This document shows, one piece after another, positions 24,951-38,200 of a stretch of 64,000 nucleotides of DNA. The DNA comes from Ananas comosus (Eukaryota; Streptophyta; Magnoliopsida; Poales; Bromeliaceae). Where the stretch lies: assembly GCF_001540865.1 (NCBI RefSeq), contig NC_033637.1, forward strand, positions 128,291 through 192,290. Direction: 5' to 3'. A program made the translations under genes and the position numbers. The first letter of the stretch is position 1, and each line of letters opens with the position of its first letter. Under the pieces are notes generated by a model. That model saw nothing but the letters and a program-made list of their open reading frames with translations. It made no database searches and was not told where the DNA came from.

Positions 24951-25095
24951 TTTTTTTGAGAAAATTAAAGGTAGCTACCCGTTTCGTTTATTATTTTTAG
25001 AAATAAATTTAGTTGAAAATATGAATCAATTAAAATTCGAACTTGAGATCTCGAATAACAACTACCAAATTCTTTGCTTAGAAACAGTTGGTGAA
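24951..25095 (-). mobile_element. tRNA-derived SINE, copy 2
   Basis: Reverse-oriented member of the same family. The poly-T is followed by GAGAAAATTAAAGGTAGCTA and CCCGTTTCGTTTATT, then the TTTAGTTGAAAATATGAATC segment and the B-box region AATTCGAAC. The 5' end is diverged. Confidence 0.7.
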
Positions 25096-25857
25096 AAGAC
25101 TTAATTAATTTCTTACATTCAAAATATATACATATAGCATTTGTTCTTTTCGCCTCTCAGCCGTACGTGCCAACATGAGATATACGCCAAGGCTGTTCTC
25201 AGTGCTGTCATTGATAGTTGACTGATTAATACTAATTATTTTTCTCTAGACCAAGTTGTACGTGTTATATCCTTAAACCAAACAGAGCCCTGCTTCTCCA
25301 GAAATTTCTTCTTTTTCTTTTTTTCTTTTTTTTTTTGCCGTGCACCAACCAAAAACACCACAAGCTAGCACTGCGTAGGAAAGTAATTAAGGCCTCAAAA
25401 ATCTAATTAATAAACCAGTATTAATTATTAAGTAATTTATTTTTTTTAAAAAAATCTACGCACGAAGTATGACATGACACCGTCCGTGAAATCCATACTG
25501 AATTAATCAATCACCAACTGTCATTATTATATGTAATATGTTTGAGAGTCCAAGCAAATTTGACCCCAAGTAGAACTGATTAGAACTGATTAATTAAAAT
25601 CGAAAAGCAGCATGTGAGCTAGAGATTAGCACAACCGCGTTAGTGGGGAGTGGCTCCCACACGAGCCGTGCTGAGTTTGTAGGCAAGCGGGCGCCTCCCT
25701 CCCCCGGGATTCTGATCCCATAGATGTGCGTGCATTTATCTCTGTATATATATATTAGTATATATATACATACATATATCTATCTTATAAGCACATTCCC
25801 CCTCTCCCACTGCTCATCATCATCTCCAGCTGATTTTGATCTTCGCATTCGAGCAAT

Positions 25858-25893
25858 TCTCTTCTCTTCTCTTCTCTTCTCTTCTCTTCTCTT
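25858..25893 (+). repeat. (CTTCT)n pentanucleotide repeat in the PSK 5' UTR region
   Basis: Six to seven TTCTC/CTTCT units sit about 60-90 bp before the phytosulfokine start codon. Pyrimidine-rich leaders like this are common in plant 5' UTRs. Confidence 0.85.
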
Positions 25894-25949
25894 TTTTGCT
25901 TTCTTGCTCACAACCAATTTATCAGTGCTGGGGCGACGAGGATATTAGC

Positions 25950-26216
25950 ATGAAGCAAAGCCCTCACTCTCATGGGGCACCTCCCCTGCTCCTGCTCATC
26001 TTCACCATCTTCGTCTTCTTCTTCTTCTTCCTCATCCACACTTCGAGAGCCTCTCGCGATCTCTTGAAACAAACACAAAGAGGTACGAATGTAAATAAGG
26101 CCTAAGCTGGTGCGGTCCGTTTCTTTTTCGTCTCCATGATCCTCATCATCGATCGATCGAAATCTTCTGCCCACGTTTTCTTTTTCGCTTTACTTTGTTA
26201 GACTTTTTCTCTTGCT

Positions 26217-26274
<58 letters not shown>

Positions 26275-26649
26275 GCATTAATTGGAACAGAAGCTGCGAA
26301 GTTGTTGACGGCCTCTCACAGACGGGTCAGCAAGGCAAGGCGGAGAGAGAGGATTTAACGACGAAACTTCGATATTGTCGGAAGCTTATGCATCTTTTCC
26401 TCTACATGAGATTTTGCTCGATCGTTTCGCCAGAAACTTAGTTGTTCCCTTCTCCTGTCCGCGGTGCATGTCGGATTATGTTTTGAGCCATTAATTAATT
26501 TCTCTCTTAATTTCCTGTGATGATTTCAGCTAATGGGAATGGAAGAGTGCGAGGCCGAGCACGGGAATGATGAGGAATGCTTGAAGAGGAGGATGATCTC
26601 CGAGGCCCATTTGGACTACATCTACACGCAGCGCCAGAACAAGCCGTAG
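25950..26649 (+). CDS. PSK: Phytosulfokine (PSK) precursor
   Basis: Phytosulfokine is a secreted, tyrosine-sulfated pentapeptide (YIYTQ) that promotes growth through the PSKR receptor kinases. Exon 1 is 25950-26090 (donor AAT|GTAAAT) and exon 2 is 26530-26649 (acceptor TTTCAG). They are joined in phase 0 and encode 86 residues. Residues ~12-33 form a strong hydrophobic signal peptide ([18 protein letters not shown]). Exon 2 has the family layout: Cys54 and Cys64 around an acidic stretch, ECLKRR, then AHLDYIYTQ with the acidic residue before the first Tyr that tyrosylprotein sulfotransferase needs. YIYTQ is residues 77-81, followed by RQNKP. The stronger-looking donor AG|GTACG at 26083 would break the frame, so I chose the one 8 nt downstream. 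The intron holds a 54-bp AT repeat. TATA-like AT runs lie 160-220 bp upstream. Confidence 0.88.
26220..26273. repeat. (AT)n microsatellite in the PSK intron
   Basis: About 54 bp of pure AT units lie within the 439-bp intron of the phytosulfokine gene, giving a potentially variable intron length. Confidence 0.95.
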
Positions 26650-27036
26650 AGATCAGGAAGACACAATTAATTAAAAGGGAGGGAAATTCCCTGCACGAAG
26701 TAATTAGCGTCACCGAGGGTTACATATGTTTTTATATAGATATAGGTTTTGCAGTACATCTCACCAGACCCCGCCATAAAACATAAAATAATAATCTTTA
26801 ATCAGTGGCTTAAGCTGGCATATTTGTGGGGGAATATATTAATTATGTAGCTAGGGGTCTTGGTACCAAGTCATGGGCGTGCATGCATGGTGCGAACCGA
26901 CGCCGCCCTCGCTACTCCATATGATATATGGCTGCTATTAATTAATTGTCTCCTCCGTGTTCTTGCTCAACTAATCTTGAGTGCACTCACCGGTCGTTAA
27001 TTATTTATAACTAGTGATTTTTTTTTTCCTCCATTT

Positions 27037-27068
<32 letters not shown>

Positions 27069-27280
27069 CCCCTGCTATTGTTTTGGATCGATCTGATGTT
27101 TCTGTCCTCTTTTAAGAGCACGCCACTCGGAAAGTGAGGGGACTGTTTCCTGCCCACTCACCGCATGCACCACTTCTTAATTTGTTTGGCTCTCCTTTTT
27201 TGAACTTCGATCATGCATGTAGTAGCTAGAAACGGTGATGTTCATATGATATATCGCACATAATTAATTTACTTGCTATA

Positions 27281-27437
27281 ACCGACCGTCCCCAGAGCAA
27301 GTGGCAAAGGGCCTGATGGTTGATACCCGAGACCTAATTTCGAATCCTCGTTGATTCACATTTTTAGCTAAGTTTATTTCTAAATGAAATAAAACGAAAC
27401 GGATAGCGTGCTACCTATTTCTCAAAAAAAAAAAAAA
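27281..27437 (+). mobile_element. tRNA-derived SINE, copy 3
   Basis: Full-length in appearance. ACCGACCGTCCCCAGAGC starts the element, AGCAAGTGGCAAAGG resembles a tRNA A-box region and TTTCGAATCCTCG the B-box. Then come GATTCACATTTTTAGC, AAATAAAACGAAACGGATAG, GTGCTACCTATTTCTC and poly-A to 27437. Confidence 0.8.
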
Positions 27438-28162
27438 ATTTACTGGCTATAAATTTAAGCATCGATGCAGCAGTGCTCGCTCGCAATGAGCATCTAATAA
27501 AAAAATATATATATAATAAACACATCTAGGTAGGTGTCGGACAATGGGGGTCTCGAATATTATGACATTAATTAAGCAACATTACTTACTTACCATGCCG
27601 CGCCTTTTAATCAAAAAGCCCACTGCATGCATGCGCTAAGCCACTAGCCAGCTAGTCCGGTGTTGCTGTGCTTTCTGATCTGGTATAATAGTTGAAGCTT
27701 TTTCTAATATATATATATGAGCATGCACGTCGAGAAGGGATTAATTTGTCCTAAATCCTAATTACAAATTAAGGTGTTGATGCTACCAAACACTAAATTT
27801 AAATGGTATCTGCGCGGGGCAGAGAGGTTAGTTAATTTCGGGCAGAAAAAGGAAAATATGGACACTAGTTAGTCTGAGTCGTCTCCCTCCCACTACGCCC
27901 ACGGAAACAAATTTAAGTGGGCTACCATCATCAATCAAAGAATCCCGTTGCTACTGGAAAAAAGTGGTCGCCCCATTTTGCTACTGTCTTTTTGCTCAAT
28001 GGGTTGCAGCTAGCGTCTGAATCGGCTCCCGTACGGCTAGCGCTGTGGGTAGCAGTGGATGGGCGTGGACTCCCACGTGCCACGTACTTTCAATTTTAGG
28101 AGGGGTGGGCAAGGTTCAATTTGGTCATAGCTAAGAATAAAAAAAGAAAAAGTTAAAAATCC

Positions 28163-28166
<4 letters not shown>

Positions 28167-28220
<54 letters not shown>
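28167..28220. repeat. (AT)n microsatellite
   Basis: About 50 bp of AT units. A second shorter run lies at 28270-28287. Confidence 0.95.
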
Positions 28221-28223
<3 letters not shown>

Positions 28224-29649
28224 AGCTAACTGAAGAATTAAGACTAAAAAGTATACATATACATAGAACTATATATATATATATATTCTAGCTTAATTTT
28301 ATATTCTTTAGGATCATTTTCAACTGAAGAATCGTGTGATATATGGTTAGTTTTAATATATTCGCTCGGACCGGCCAATCTGTTTTCTATTTTTCGGTTC
28401 CAGAAAAAAAACAAAAATCAAACCGATTACGAAAGAAATTAAGCCAGTTTAGTTTAGTTGGACCAAACCAATCAATCGATCGTGGTTTGATCCGTTCCTC
28501 ACCTACCCCTACCTTTTAATTTAGATGGTTCGCTCGCTCTCTAGAGTTGTTACAGGACAAGCGAAAGCAACGGAGAGTGATCTCATGAGCCCAACCGCAA
28601 ATGTAAATTAGTCTTTGGTTGTTGGCGAGTCAAAGCAGCTAGCTACATTTATGGGCACTTCGTTTCCCACTCGCGGATAAGGAGGCTAAAAGTTGGTAAG
28701 AGGCTGTTTAGCCTGATTTTGGAAACTACACTTTTCATTTTTTATTTTTTTTTTGCGTATACAAATACAACAACTCGTCATCGTAACTAGGGTGAAGAAC
28801 GAATAGCATTTTCCAAATGGAGAAATCATAGCACATCCTACGACTAATGATAGACTAATAAGAAAGATCAACCAACTCATGAGCCCCCAGAAAAGAAATA
28901 AAGATACCTCCCCTAGCCGTGATTGGTTGGTAGACCCAAGAATAAACACCATCCGCGTGTTCCGCCCGTTCAAGGATTCCCATTGTCCTTGTCATGTGCG
29001 CGTGGTCCAAACCATTAACACCTTTTCTCACTATAATTACAGCATTTGATTTTTCAAGAATTTCGAGTAACTAAGGAGGACGAGGAGAGACCACAAAGCT
29101 GGCATAGAGTCAACTTGGATGATCCTCTGGTCAAAAGCAACATCGAGTCGACGACTGGACCCCTCCATTTGTAGGAACACATGGCACGCACCACATTCAT
29201 CTCATCAGCTAAAATTATGAGAACTCAACTGTTCAAACAGAAAAGGTATATTGTACACCCTCCGATATGTATAAAAAAAAAAAAAAAAAAATCCTTCAAT
29301 TAGAGACACAAACCCATTTGTTGCATAATGTGCAGAGCACCATCCGAGCTGCTGCTATAGTTCACAACACAAGAGGAAAGCGAAAGAATAGTTATGAGGA
29401 CCACAGCAACACTGGAACAGTGAGTAAAAAGTAACGCACTTCCGAAAGAAACGCATCCCCTTTATGGCGCTAGTGCAAGACACACTGGGCTAGCTTTACC
29501 TCTCAATTGATTTAGAGCAAAAGAACAACAGACAATGGCAGAAAATCTGTGATATGCGCTTCTTCTCGAGTTCTCTAGATCAGTCACTAAAAGACATGCA
29601 GGTCAGATTGCTTTGTGGCAATTTTTCATATATCTTTCTTAAGGACAAA

Positions 29650-30404
29650 TTCTATAGGACAGAATGAGCGAGTTTCACCCTATGAGAGATTCAACACTGA
29701 TGCTGAAGGAGATGTTATCCGAGCTCAGACCTAACAGTGAAAAGGACATTGTTACATGGAGATGGGAGCGATTTGATAAATTCTCAGTCAAATCACTGCA
29801 TGATTTCCTGCAAGATGGTGGTGTTAAAGACACAAGCTTTGCTCAGTTGTGGTCTATCAGAGCACCTCTGCAAGTAAAGTCTTTATTTGGATAGTTCTGA
29901 AACGTAGGGCGCTAATGATAGTTAGCCTGTTGAAAAGTAGTTGGCACGGGGAGGAGGATTGTGTTTTTTGTAAGGAAAAGCTAGAGTCGGTAGATCACCT
30001 TTTTGTAGTTTGTGATACAGTTAAAATGCTATTGGAGGATCAACTACCGAACAAGAAGTTTATATACAATTGCTCTTCTGCGAATAGACTTGGGGACGCA
30101 AGCAGCTCCAAAGGTGGGGTCTTAGGGCGTCGGGAGTTACTGACAATTACTTCTTCATGGTGGTCTATCTAGTTAGAGCGTAACAGTGGGATTTTCAAAA
30201 AAAAAAAAAAAGGTCCCCACGAATTAGTTATTAGTGAACATCCGCTCTCTTTGTACCCTCTGGGACTCTTTCTGCATGTAGTTTTTTTATTTTATTTTAT
30301 TTTTTTTCCATCTCTCTCGTTCTTAAGTCTGATTGTCTTACTTTGTAGTTTAGTTCATCATTTTAACGAATAAAGCGGTAGCATGCTTCTTTAAAAAGAA
30401 GCCA
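29650..30404 (+). mobile_element. LINE ORF2 fragment (zf-RVT region) with 3' tail, frameshifted
   Basis: The plus strand encodes WRWERFDKFSVKSLHDF, AQLWSIRAPLQVK, then in the next frame FIWIVLKRRAL and CVFCKEKLESVDHLFVVC. This is the zinc-binding domain (W..KAP.KV..F.W, C..C...E...HLF..C) that follows reverse transcriptase in plant LINEs. A +1 frameshift near 29880 and the missing RT domain make it dead. The 3' region ends ACGAATAAAGCGGTAGCATG plus an A-rich run, resembling the tails of the other LINE and SINE copies. Confidence 0.8.
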
Positions 30405-31526
30405 AGGCTCAACTCTTGTCTGAAATCAGAACCATCTAGACCAATCACGAGACAAGCAGATTACTTCTCCACAATAAAATCCAAATGATTCATGAGGCTA
30501 ATAATTCAATTACAGGACAAGCACCAGATCCATTAAGTCTCATATTCTACTTCAAAAGATGAGAATTGGGAACTCAAAATGACAGAGCAAATCACAGAGA
30601 ACCATCTGAACTGCCATTTTGTATTGAGAATTTAACAGAAAATCCCACAAAAACCATAGGGAAAAAAAAAAAAAACCATAATCGTGATAAGGCTAATAAC
30701 CTAGCAAAACTGCAACTCAAAAGAAAAGAAAAATCCAAGAGGACTAAAAGGATCAGCGAAAGAGAAATGCCATATAGCTTTTAAACAGCAATTCAATATC
30801 CAGATTGGAACTGCAGTATTAAAAAACCATGGAAACCATTAATGGAGAACATCATCTTAATTCATGCTACATTTCTCTCTCTCTCTCTCAAAAAAAAAAG
30901 GAAAAAGAACATCCTAATTGAGCTAATGACATAACCGAGTAGCAAAGATCAAAGATCATCACAAAATATTGACAGTATGAGCATGCATCATCCAAATGGA
31001 CATATAAACCTTACTATACTAAATGTTCTAGAGGTATACAAAAAAAACAAAAGAAAAAAAGAAATCTTTGAGGTACTATATATGGCATCTTACTTAAATC
31101 TCTTGGAGAAGCCATCATTGCTCTATATTAAAAAAGAATACCGAAATCATCTCATCCAACCCATTTCAGCTATAAATACCTGCATCTCACATCACTGATA
31201 ATTATTGTAAGGAGAACAGTTAGCCAGCAGAAAATTCCAATTATTAGTATAAAAGAAGTGTAGGAATATGAAATAATTATTTACTAGCAGTCAATTAATA
31301 TACAAACAATTAGCAACATCAGTCAGAACAATCACATATTTTACTGTAAAAATTCAGTAATTGTTCAAAGGCTTACAAGCTATCTATAGTGACTCCATAA
31401 TAGCTATCGTTTCTAACCTCTCTTCAGTAAATCGTGATCATCTCTTTACTACTTCCAAGAAACAAAATATATATATATATATAGAAAAAACAACAATCTT
31501 AATGATTGAATACTCGTAAACTCCTA

Positions 31527-34500
31527 CTAAGGTTCCATGTTCTCTGTATTTCTGTTGACTGCCCTTTGGTTTCCTTTTTCATGGGAAGGTGAGTCATCAT
31601 GAACACTGTTCTCGGACACCAATTGTTCCTCCAGGGCTTGCAGATCAAGATCCCATGGGGTACCCGGTTCAGCACCAACCTCCAACTGCTGGAAATCATG
31701 ACCTATACTGTCCCATATAGTATAATCAGAACTAAGAAAACTTTCTCCAGCCCCAAGTCCTACACTCCATGTATTCTCAAATGAACTATCTTCAGGAAAT
31801 GATATAAGGTACTCAGAAACAGAAGAGGCCACATCTAGTTTCAAATCAATGACATTTTTCCCCTTGGGGTCAGCAATTGTTGGGTCTGACCCTGCCCTTG
31901 AACTTGGAGGGAACACTGTGCCCTGTAGAGCTTTATCTGGATCAATATCTACAGGAAAAGATACAGAGTACTGAGCACCAATATCTGTTTGAGCGCTTTC
32001 TAGATTCTCATTCTTGAATGCAGCAGCATCAGATTCCAGAAATAAAGTACCAAATTCTTCCCCAGTTTCAGCCAGAACTCCAGTGAGTTCCTGCAGACCA
32101 TAAGATGAAGCAGGAGCAGTAATCTCTAGTATATCCTCTCCACTCTGCTGTGTAACAGCTTCTAGGAAATCACTGCAGACAACCTCTTGATGCTTCAGAA
32201 ACTTTCTTTTTGGCCTCGGCAATGCAATTCGCTTTTGCTCTTTCTGCTGTTTAAGACAGGCCAAGAACTCTGGGTTCTTGAGTAATTTTGCCAAGAAGGA
32301 AACCATCTGCTTCTGCTTCTCTTCAGCTGATTGCAACCGCTGGTTGAGTGCACTCACCTGTTGGATTGTTGTGATGTGCTCCTGCTTCAGTTTTGCCACC
32401 TCCTGCATTAACGTGTGCTTTTCCCTCCTAAGTGTGTGAAGCTCACCTTCCACAGCAGGACTTGCGAGTTCAGAAGAACCTATTTGAGTACTTACTTGCT
32501 GAACTTGAGATGACCTGCGCCTGATTATGTTTTTCAACAGACCCTTGCTTCCTTTTAGGAAATCTTCATTAGCAAACTCCCATCTATCAGCCTCAATTTT
32601 GCGGAAACCCTGAAAAAGCAAGACAAGGATGTTCATTTAGTATGTTGCAGAAGAACAATAATAACACCTCTGACTCAAAGCACTTTTCAAGAAAGTATAA
32701 CTCGAAGCAAGGTAGCAGTTAATGACCAAGTTTTTAAGCATTTAGGTGAACAGTGAACAAGAAGAGATGAGAATGAGTGCCAAAACTTGAAAAGATGCAG
32801 CATTAGAAGTGGTTATATAGGCTAAAGAAAACCGAGTCCTTCCAGCACCTATCTTTTAAATTCCAGAAATTACAAAGCAACACATAAAGTAGTGATCTGT
32901 ATCTTGAAGCAGCATACGAAACTACAAAGCATTCAACACTAACAATTTCATTTGTACTAAACAAATATACGATCCTGTGCTTTGCTTCCCACACTTGGTG
33001 CTACGATAACATGTGCCAATTGATCATTTGGAAGAGTAATTAGATCATGAAATACTAAAAAGGGCCTTGATGCCAAAAGTTTTGTCAAACTCCCTTAACA
33101 ACAAACATTGACCACCGATCTATCTTTCAGAGTAGAAATACAATCCCTCTTCCTGTATCTATATTTATATTCAAAGGACCATCACAATGTCAGTTTACAA
33201 ACTCCGTCATCCCACATCCAAATAATCAAGTCTCGACTGAATGATAAAGTATTTTTCTATAATTCATTAGTAATCATTTTGAAGCAAGTCATCGATGTCT
33301 CCAAGTAATCAACCATTTTCTCAGGCTTTTTTTTTTAATCTATTTTGATTCAACACAATCTTTTGTCACACAATCTGGCAACAACAGCAACCTAGAAGAA
33401 TTCCAAGGACATGATTCAGCAGATATAGATATACTACCTCTTTGTTACCCCTAAGATCTGTAAATACTAGTATAGCAATAAACTCATCAACTTATTTACA
33501 CACATTCACAGCATCTTTACAGGTTTACCCCTCAGGAAAAAAAAAATCTGCACAAAATTTTCCTTCAGGACAATCTCTAACTTAAAGTTTGCCATCAGAA
33601 ACCTGAGATCTCTCTTGTTCTACATATCGATTCAAAAATTCTGCTAGGTATATGTAGGCTTTACTTCCTGATAGAATTCTGTGCTAACTATAATCCTGAT
33701 CTTTCAATACAATAAGCATGTTTCATCCTAATCAAAGATGTCGGCCATGAAAAGTAGCTACATGGGTAATATATTCCAGCAAGATCGCACTATCTCATAT
33801 TTCACCATGTAACAAGTGAAAAAGATTGGCATGACCACATTACAAAGAAATATCATTTCTACGTTCTTAAACCAAACTCAGAGAAGGCCTACAATTAATT
33901 TGATAAAAAGAGAAGGAAGACGAAGAATTGCATATAGTCGTTGAACAAAAAGGTCGAATCTCGAAACAGATATGAAGGCCAGCATAAGTATGAACACAAA
34001 CAAAACAAACTGTGATAGGAAATAATGTGCTTAAGTTAGAACGTTATCTGCAAATAATAAGTGCTAAAACCAATATTTATATGCTATATGTACATCTTTG
34101 ATGCTTACCTGTAGGAACACAAGGCCCACGCCAACAGACCAATCACCACCAATACGATGAACAGTGGATTCTGTAATTCTCCTAATTCCTCAAGGTGATG
34201 TTTCAGTATGCTATTTAAAAGAAAGCAAAGCTCATCTTACAGAGCCACTTCTCACTACCCTTACATTACAGAGCTCAACATCGCCTCCCCCAAAGAAAAG
34301 GAAAAAAGAAGAAGAAGAAGAAGAAGAAGAAGAAGAAGAAAGAGCATGAAAGCTACATATTTTCACATCTCCAAAATTTCCCAGTTCAAGGTACAGGGGA
34401 CTTAAAAAAAAAAAGAAAAGAAAAAAAAAACAGTACATCATTACAACTTTACAACACCAATTCGTAGGCTACAAGGATTCATTGCGATTCTACAGTAACG

Positions 34501-35210
34501 TCTTCAGCAGCAAATCTACAGCGCAACAGAATTCATCAATACGCAGTACTCGCCAACACGACGAACAAGAAATGAGATACAGATAGAAATTACAGAGTAA
34601 AAAAGAAGAAAAGAACACAGAGAACGACAGAATGGAATGGATAAGAAGAGAAAAGCCGCAGCAGGCAAAAGTTTCAACGAGTACCCACATAGGTATTTAG
34701 CTGGCGGACGAAGCTGGAGAAGTTGTTGTGCTTGAAATGCCGAGGAAGGACCGCTCGCGCGAACTCAACAGGATCCCACACTACAAAGCTTTTGCCGGTG
34801 GGCCCCCACGAGACGACAGGATCTAGCGACGAGTCGTCGACGATGTCGTAGGTCTTGGAGAGGAAGGGTGGGATCGGAGTTCCCTGGAGGGCCTCGAGCG
34901 GCCGCGGCACATCCGTAGCTTCCCCCTCCCCTGCTTCCCCTCGCAAAGAGGTCGGGGGAACAGAGGGAGGAGAAAAAGAGGGGAACTCCAGAATATCGCC
35001 GGGGGGCTCGATTTTGGGTTTGATCGGCAGAAGAGGAGAAGGGGAGCTCGGGTGTGCGAGGAAATGGGAAGGGGAGGAAATGGGGAGATCCACTGTGCTC
35101 GCAAGGTAGCGGTACCTGGTGCCCATGAGAGCAGAGGAGGAAGAGGAAGAGGACGAGGTGGAGTGAGTTGGAGTCGCAGGAGGACAGGGCTTTTTGTCGC
35201 TGGGTTCCAT
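31527..35210 (-). CDS. HSFA3: Heat stress transcription factor, class A, HSFA3 type
   Basis: HSFA3 binds heat shock elements and, in Arabidopsis, acts downstream of DREB2A in heat and drought responses. Exons 35210-34689 and 32609-31527 are joined in phase 0 inside the DNA-binding domain ([17 protein letters not shown], the canonical HSF intron position) and give 534 residues. The N-terminus is Ser/Pro-rich (a (TCC)n-type Ser run near residue 18-26). The DNA-binding domain spans about 112-205 ([31 protein letters not shown]). The HR-A/B coiled coil spans about 225-300 with the class A spacing ([36 protein letters not shown]). A basic cluster RPKRKFLKH could be an NLS. The C-terminus has A3-type Trp motifs ([30 protein letters not shown]) in place of standard AHA motifs. 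DPKGKN and YLISFPED also match HSFA3. Intron 2.08 kb. Confidence 0.92.
34308..34344. repeat. (GAA)n microsatellite in the HSFA3 intron
   Basis: About 37 bp of GAA units. The short open frames seen here on both strands are repeat products. Confidence 0.95.
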
Positions 35211-38200
35211 GCAACAGCAGGTGAAGCGGAGGGGTGAAGATGGCCGGGGGAGTAGGCGGAAAATTTATAGGGTTCGGGTCGAACCCAACCGCCTTACTGT
35301 AAAATGTAAATGTATGTTGGGACTGACCGGCGGGCCCGGCTACACCAGTAGAGAAGGGCCCATCATCTGCCCCTTGACACGTCGTCTGCTCCAATAAACG
35401 ACGTACACGTCTGATGAAACTCCTGCTACGGCCCATGCCGTGCCAGATCAGTGTTTGAGCCACACACACACACTCGGAGGAGCGGCCAGAGGCAGATATT
35501 TTTCTTTCGGGCTTTTTTTAATTCCATTTAGTCCCTCTCAAAAAAAGGAAAAAAAATTATAATTAATGATAACAAATTTATACGTATAATTTCCTTCTTA
35601 CTAAGCGAGTAATATATTTGTATTTTTAAATTGTATACGATAAATTACTTACTGTATTTAAACACAAATAACTATGTTCATATTCACAATATAATTTTTT
35701 TTCTTTTCATTTAGGGGCGAAAAAAAATACAAAAAAAATATANAAAAAAAAAAAAAAAAAAATTTATAATTAATGATAACAAATTTATATTTATACGTAT
35801 AATTTCTTTCTTACTAAGCGAGTAATATATTTGTATTTTTAAATTGTATACGATAAATTACTTACTGTATTTAAACACAAATAACTGTGTTCATATTCAC
35901 AATATAATTTTTTTTCTTTTCATTTAGGGGCGAAAAAAAATACAAAAAAAATATAATGACCTAATCATTGTATTTAAACAAAATGATTGAATTACTATGT
36001 TTAATTTAAAAATATCATTAAATTTTTGTACGATTAAAAAATAATTATTTAAATAAATATAAATTTGTTACAACTATTTATAAATTTTATTTTAAGAGGC
36101 CTGAAAAATGCAAAAAAAAAAAAGAAAAGAAAAACCGTTTTTTTTTAATTATTATTTTAGGGAGGTCGTTGTCTTCCCGCTTGTCGGCGGTCGTCGCTGT
36201 GCAGCCGCGGCTGCAAATAAAATCTAATCTATCTTGCTCGTGAAGGAAGGGGTCTGGGGACGCGGCGGATATCCTTTGGGCTGAGAGGCCGACACGTGGA
36301 CTCACGAGCGATACATTTTGAGGCCCGCATGGTGGTGCGGTGGGATGGACGCGGAGATTGGTGATAGGCGGGCGATTCCCCGGCGACGGTTGCCTGGCGT
36401 GGAATCAACCTTGCGCAAGCACGACCGTGGATCCGATTTGACGCCGAACCGACCTTCTCAACAGCCCTTCCTGCGTAGCCACTACTATCACTTCTTTTTA
36501 CCCCGACATCCGTGAATCATGTCCACACGCTCCTCGGATCAAACCGCAAGCTTTGAAGCTCCAAGCAAAATTGGTCATGAGCCTAACCTGGCATGCACAT
36601 TTTTCTGTAACCGCTCGAGGATGGGGCGGATGCCACACAATATTTTTGCTTAGAAACAAGCGCGCTACCGTTTGGCAAGAGAAATGCTACGGCAACGTAT
36701 CAATTTTGCAATACTTTACAATGTATTATATATGTTATGATATTTAATTAATTAAAAAATATAAATTACGAAGAGATGAGCATAACAATTTGAGAACAAG
36801 AGCTCATCTTACCTGATCAAGGTTTTGAAAGAAAAAATGAAAGAAAGAACCGGAGGACATAAATAAAACCCTTCCCCCCCGCAAAAATGGGAGGGGGATG
36901 AAACCCCATCTCCAGCTCACATCGACGAGATTGGGATCGGGAAAAGAGGTGGATTGCCGATGTGAGCCGGAAGCCAAAGCGGATCCAATTTCCAACCTCC
37001 TACCTCCACCATCGTCCATGGCCATGGCCCGTGAAGATGCAAATAGGCCGCCTTAGAGCCTGCCCGACATAACGTGGCGGCCCAATCCGATCCACAATTA
37101 TGCAACATCCGGCCCATCCTAAGTCAGAGCCCACATCCACATGAGTACGGTTATACAAAAAAAAACAAATAATAGAGAATAATATTATTTTTATAAAGAA
37201 TTATTCCCGCCCCTGCAAACCAAGCTGATTAACTTTGAGCTTTTGTATAGACCATCAAAAGTATAGTTTAGTGTGAGCGGGTATTGGAGAGTCAGATAGA
37301 AACATCATCCTCAAACTCAACATTATAAGATTCATCACCCAAAAAGGAAAATAGAGGAAAGCATGAGCAGCTAGTTTAGGCTTTGCACCAGTACAAGGCT
37401 CGGTCAAAAGAAGAGCTACGCAGATTTCTAACTCCTCCAGATTTTTCATTTGCAGTAACTAACAAACACCGTCAACTACCATTGGTTAGGGCGGTCCAAC
37501 GACAGTTGTTTATGGCCAAATGACTTATTAGTTATTGGGTCATAGCACACAATTGTAATTGTTGAGACAGAACCTCGTAGCCTAAAACATCAATACATTT
37601 GCACTCTCTATCAATTCCGCTAGTTATAGCCTTTTGAGTTCTCCTTTTTTTTCCTTTTTTTTTTTTCTGGACTTTTATGGAAAAATCTTTTCCGTCACAA
37701 TATTATCTTATAAAATAATTTTCAAATTCTTATATAGTGCTAAATAAAATAAAAATAAATTAATTAACAATAATATAATATGTATTTAATAATTTAATTA
37801 AATGTTATGAATTCTATTTGCCGGAGAAAACTTTTTGCTCTGGGAGGAGTCATCACCCACCGAACGTAATACGTGGCTACACGTCAAACCGATGACCAAT
37901 CACCTAGCGACACGTCATCGCGACCTGCAAGAGGAGACGGGCACAGACGAGGGTAAAAAGAGGAGGATAATTACTATTAAAAAAATAAACTTAATTATCT
38001 CGAAAATATTATGTGAGAAGTGAAAAGAAAATAATAAAACTAAACCGGGAATTAATAAAACTAAACCGTGGAGTTCTCCACCCCTTCTGTTTCTGATTTC
38101 CCTTCGCCTCCTCGTGAACCATTCCAATATTCCTTTTTTTTTCTTTTTTCTTTTTTTTATTCCCTCTCCTCTAGTCCTCTCCTCTCGCACTTCCTTTTAC

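Larger units (their letters stand above)
18630..25857. other. Long gene-poor region
   Basis: Seven kilobases of AT-rich DNA follow the dehydratase gene. I find simple repeats (CT at 18742-18788, AAG at 20736-20800, AT at 20905-20934, CT at 23761-23804, AT at 24293-24331), a possible LINE tail near 22040-22110 and a SINE at 24951-25095. The open frames here are short, repeat-encoded or featureless. No RNA gene was recognised. Confidence 0.5.
26650..31526. other. Intergenic region with SINE and LINE remnants
   Basis: This holds a poly-T run (27038-27068), a SINE (27281-27437), an AT repeat (28167-28220), a LINE ORF2 fragment with 3' tail (29650-30404), and the 3' flank of HSFA3 from about 31 kb. 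The minus-strand open frame at 28686-28973 is hydrophobic but I recognise no family. No other gene was found. Confidence 0.5.

Noticed and set aside
28686..28973. Hydrophobic 95-codon minus-strand open frame
   Set aside because: No recognised family, no neighbouring exons or conserved motif, and AT-rich surroundings.
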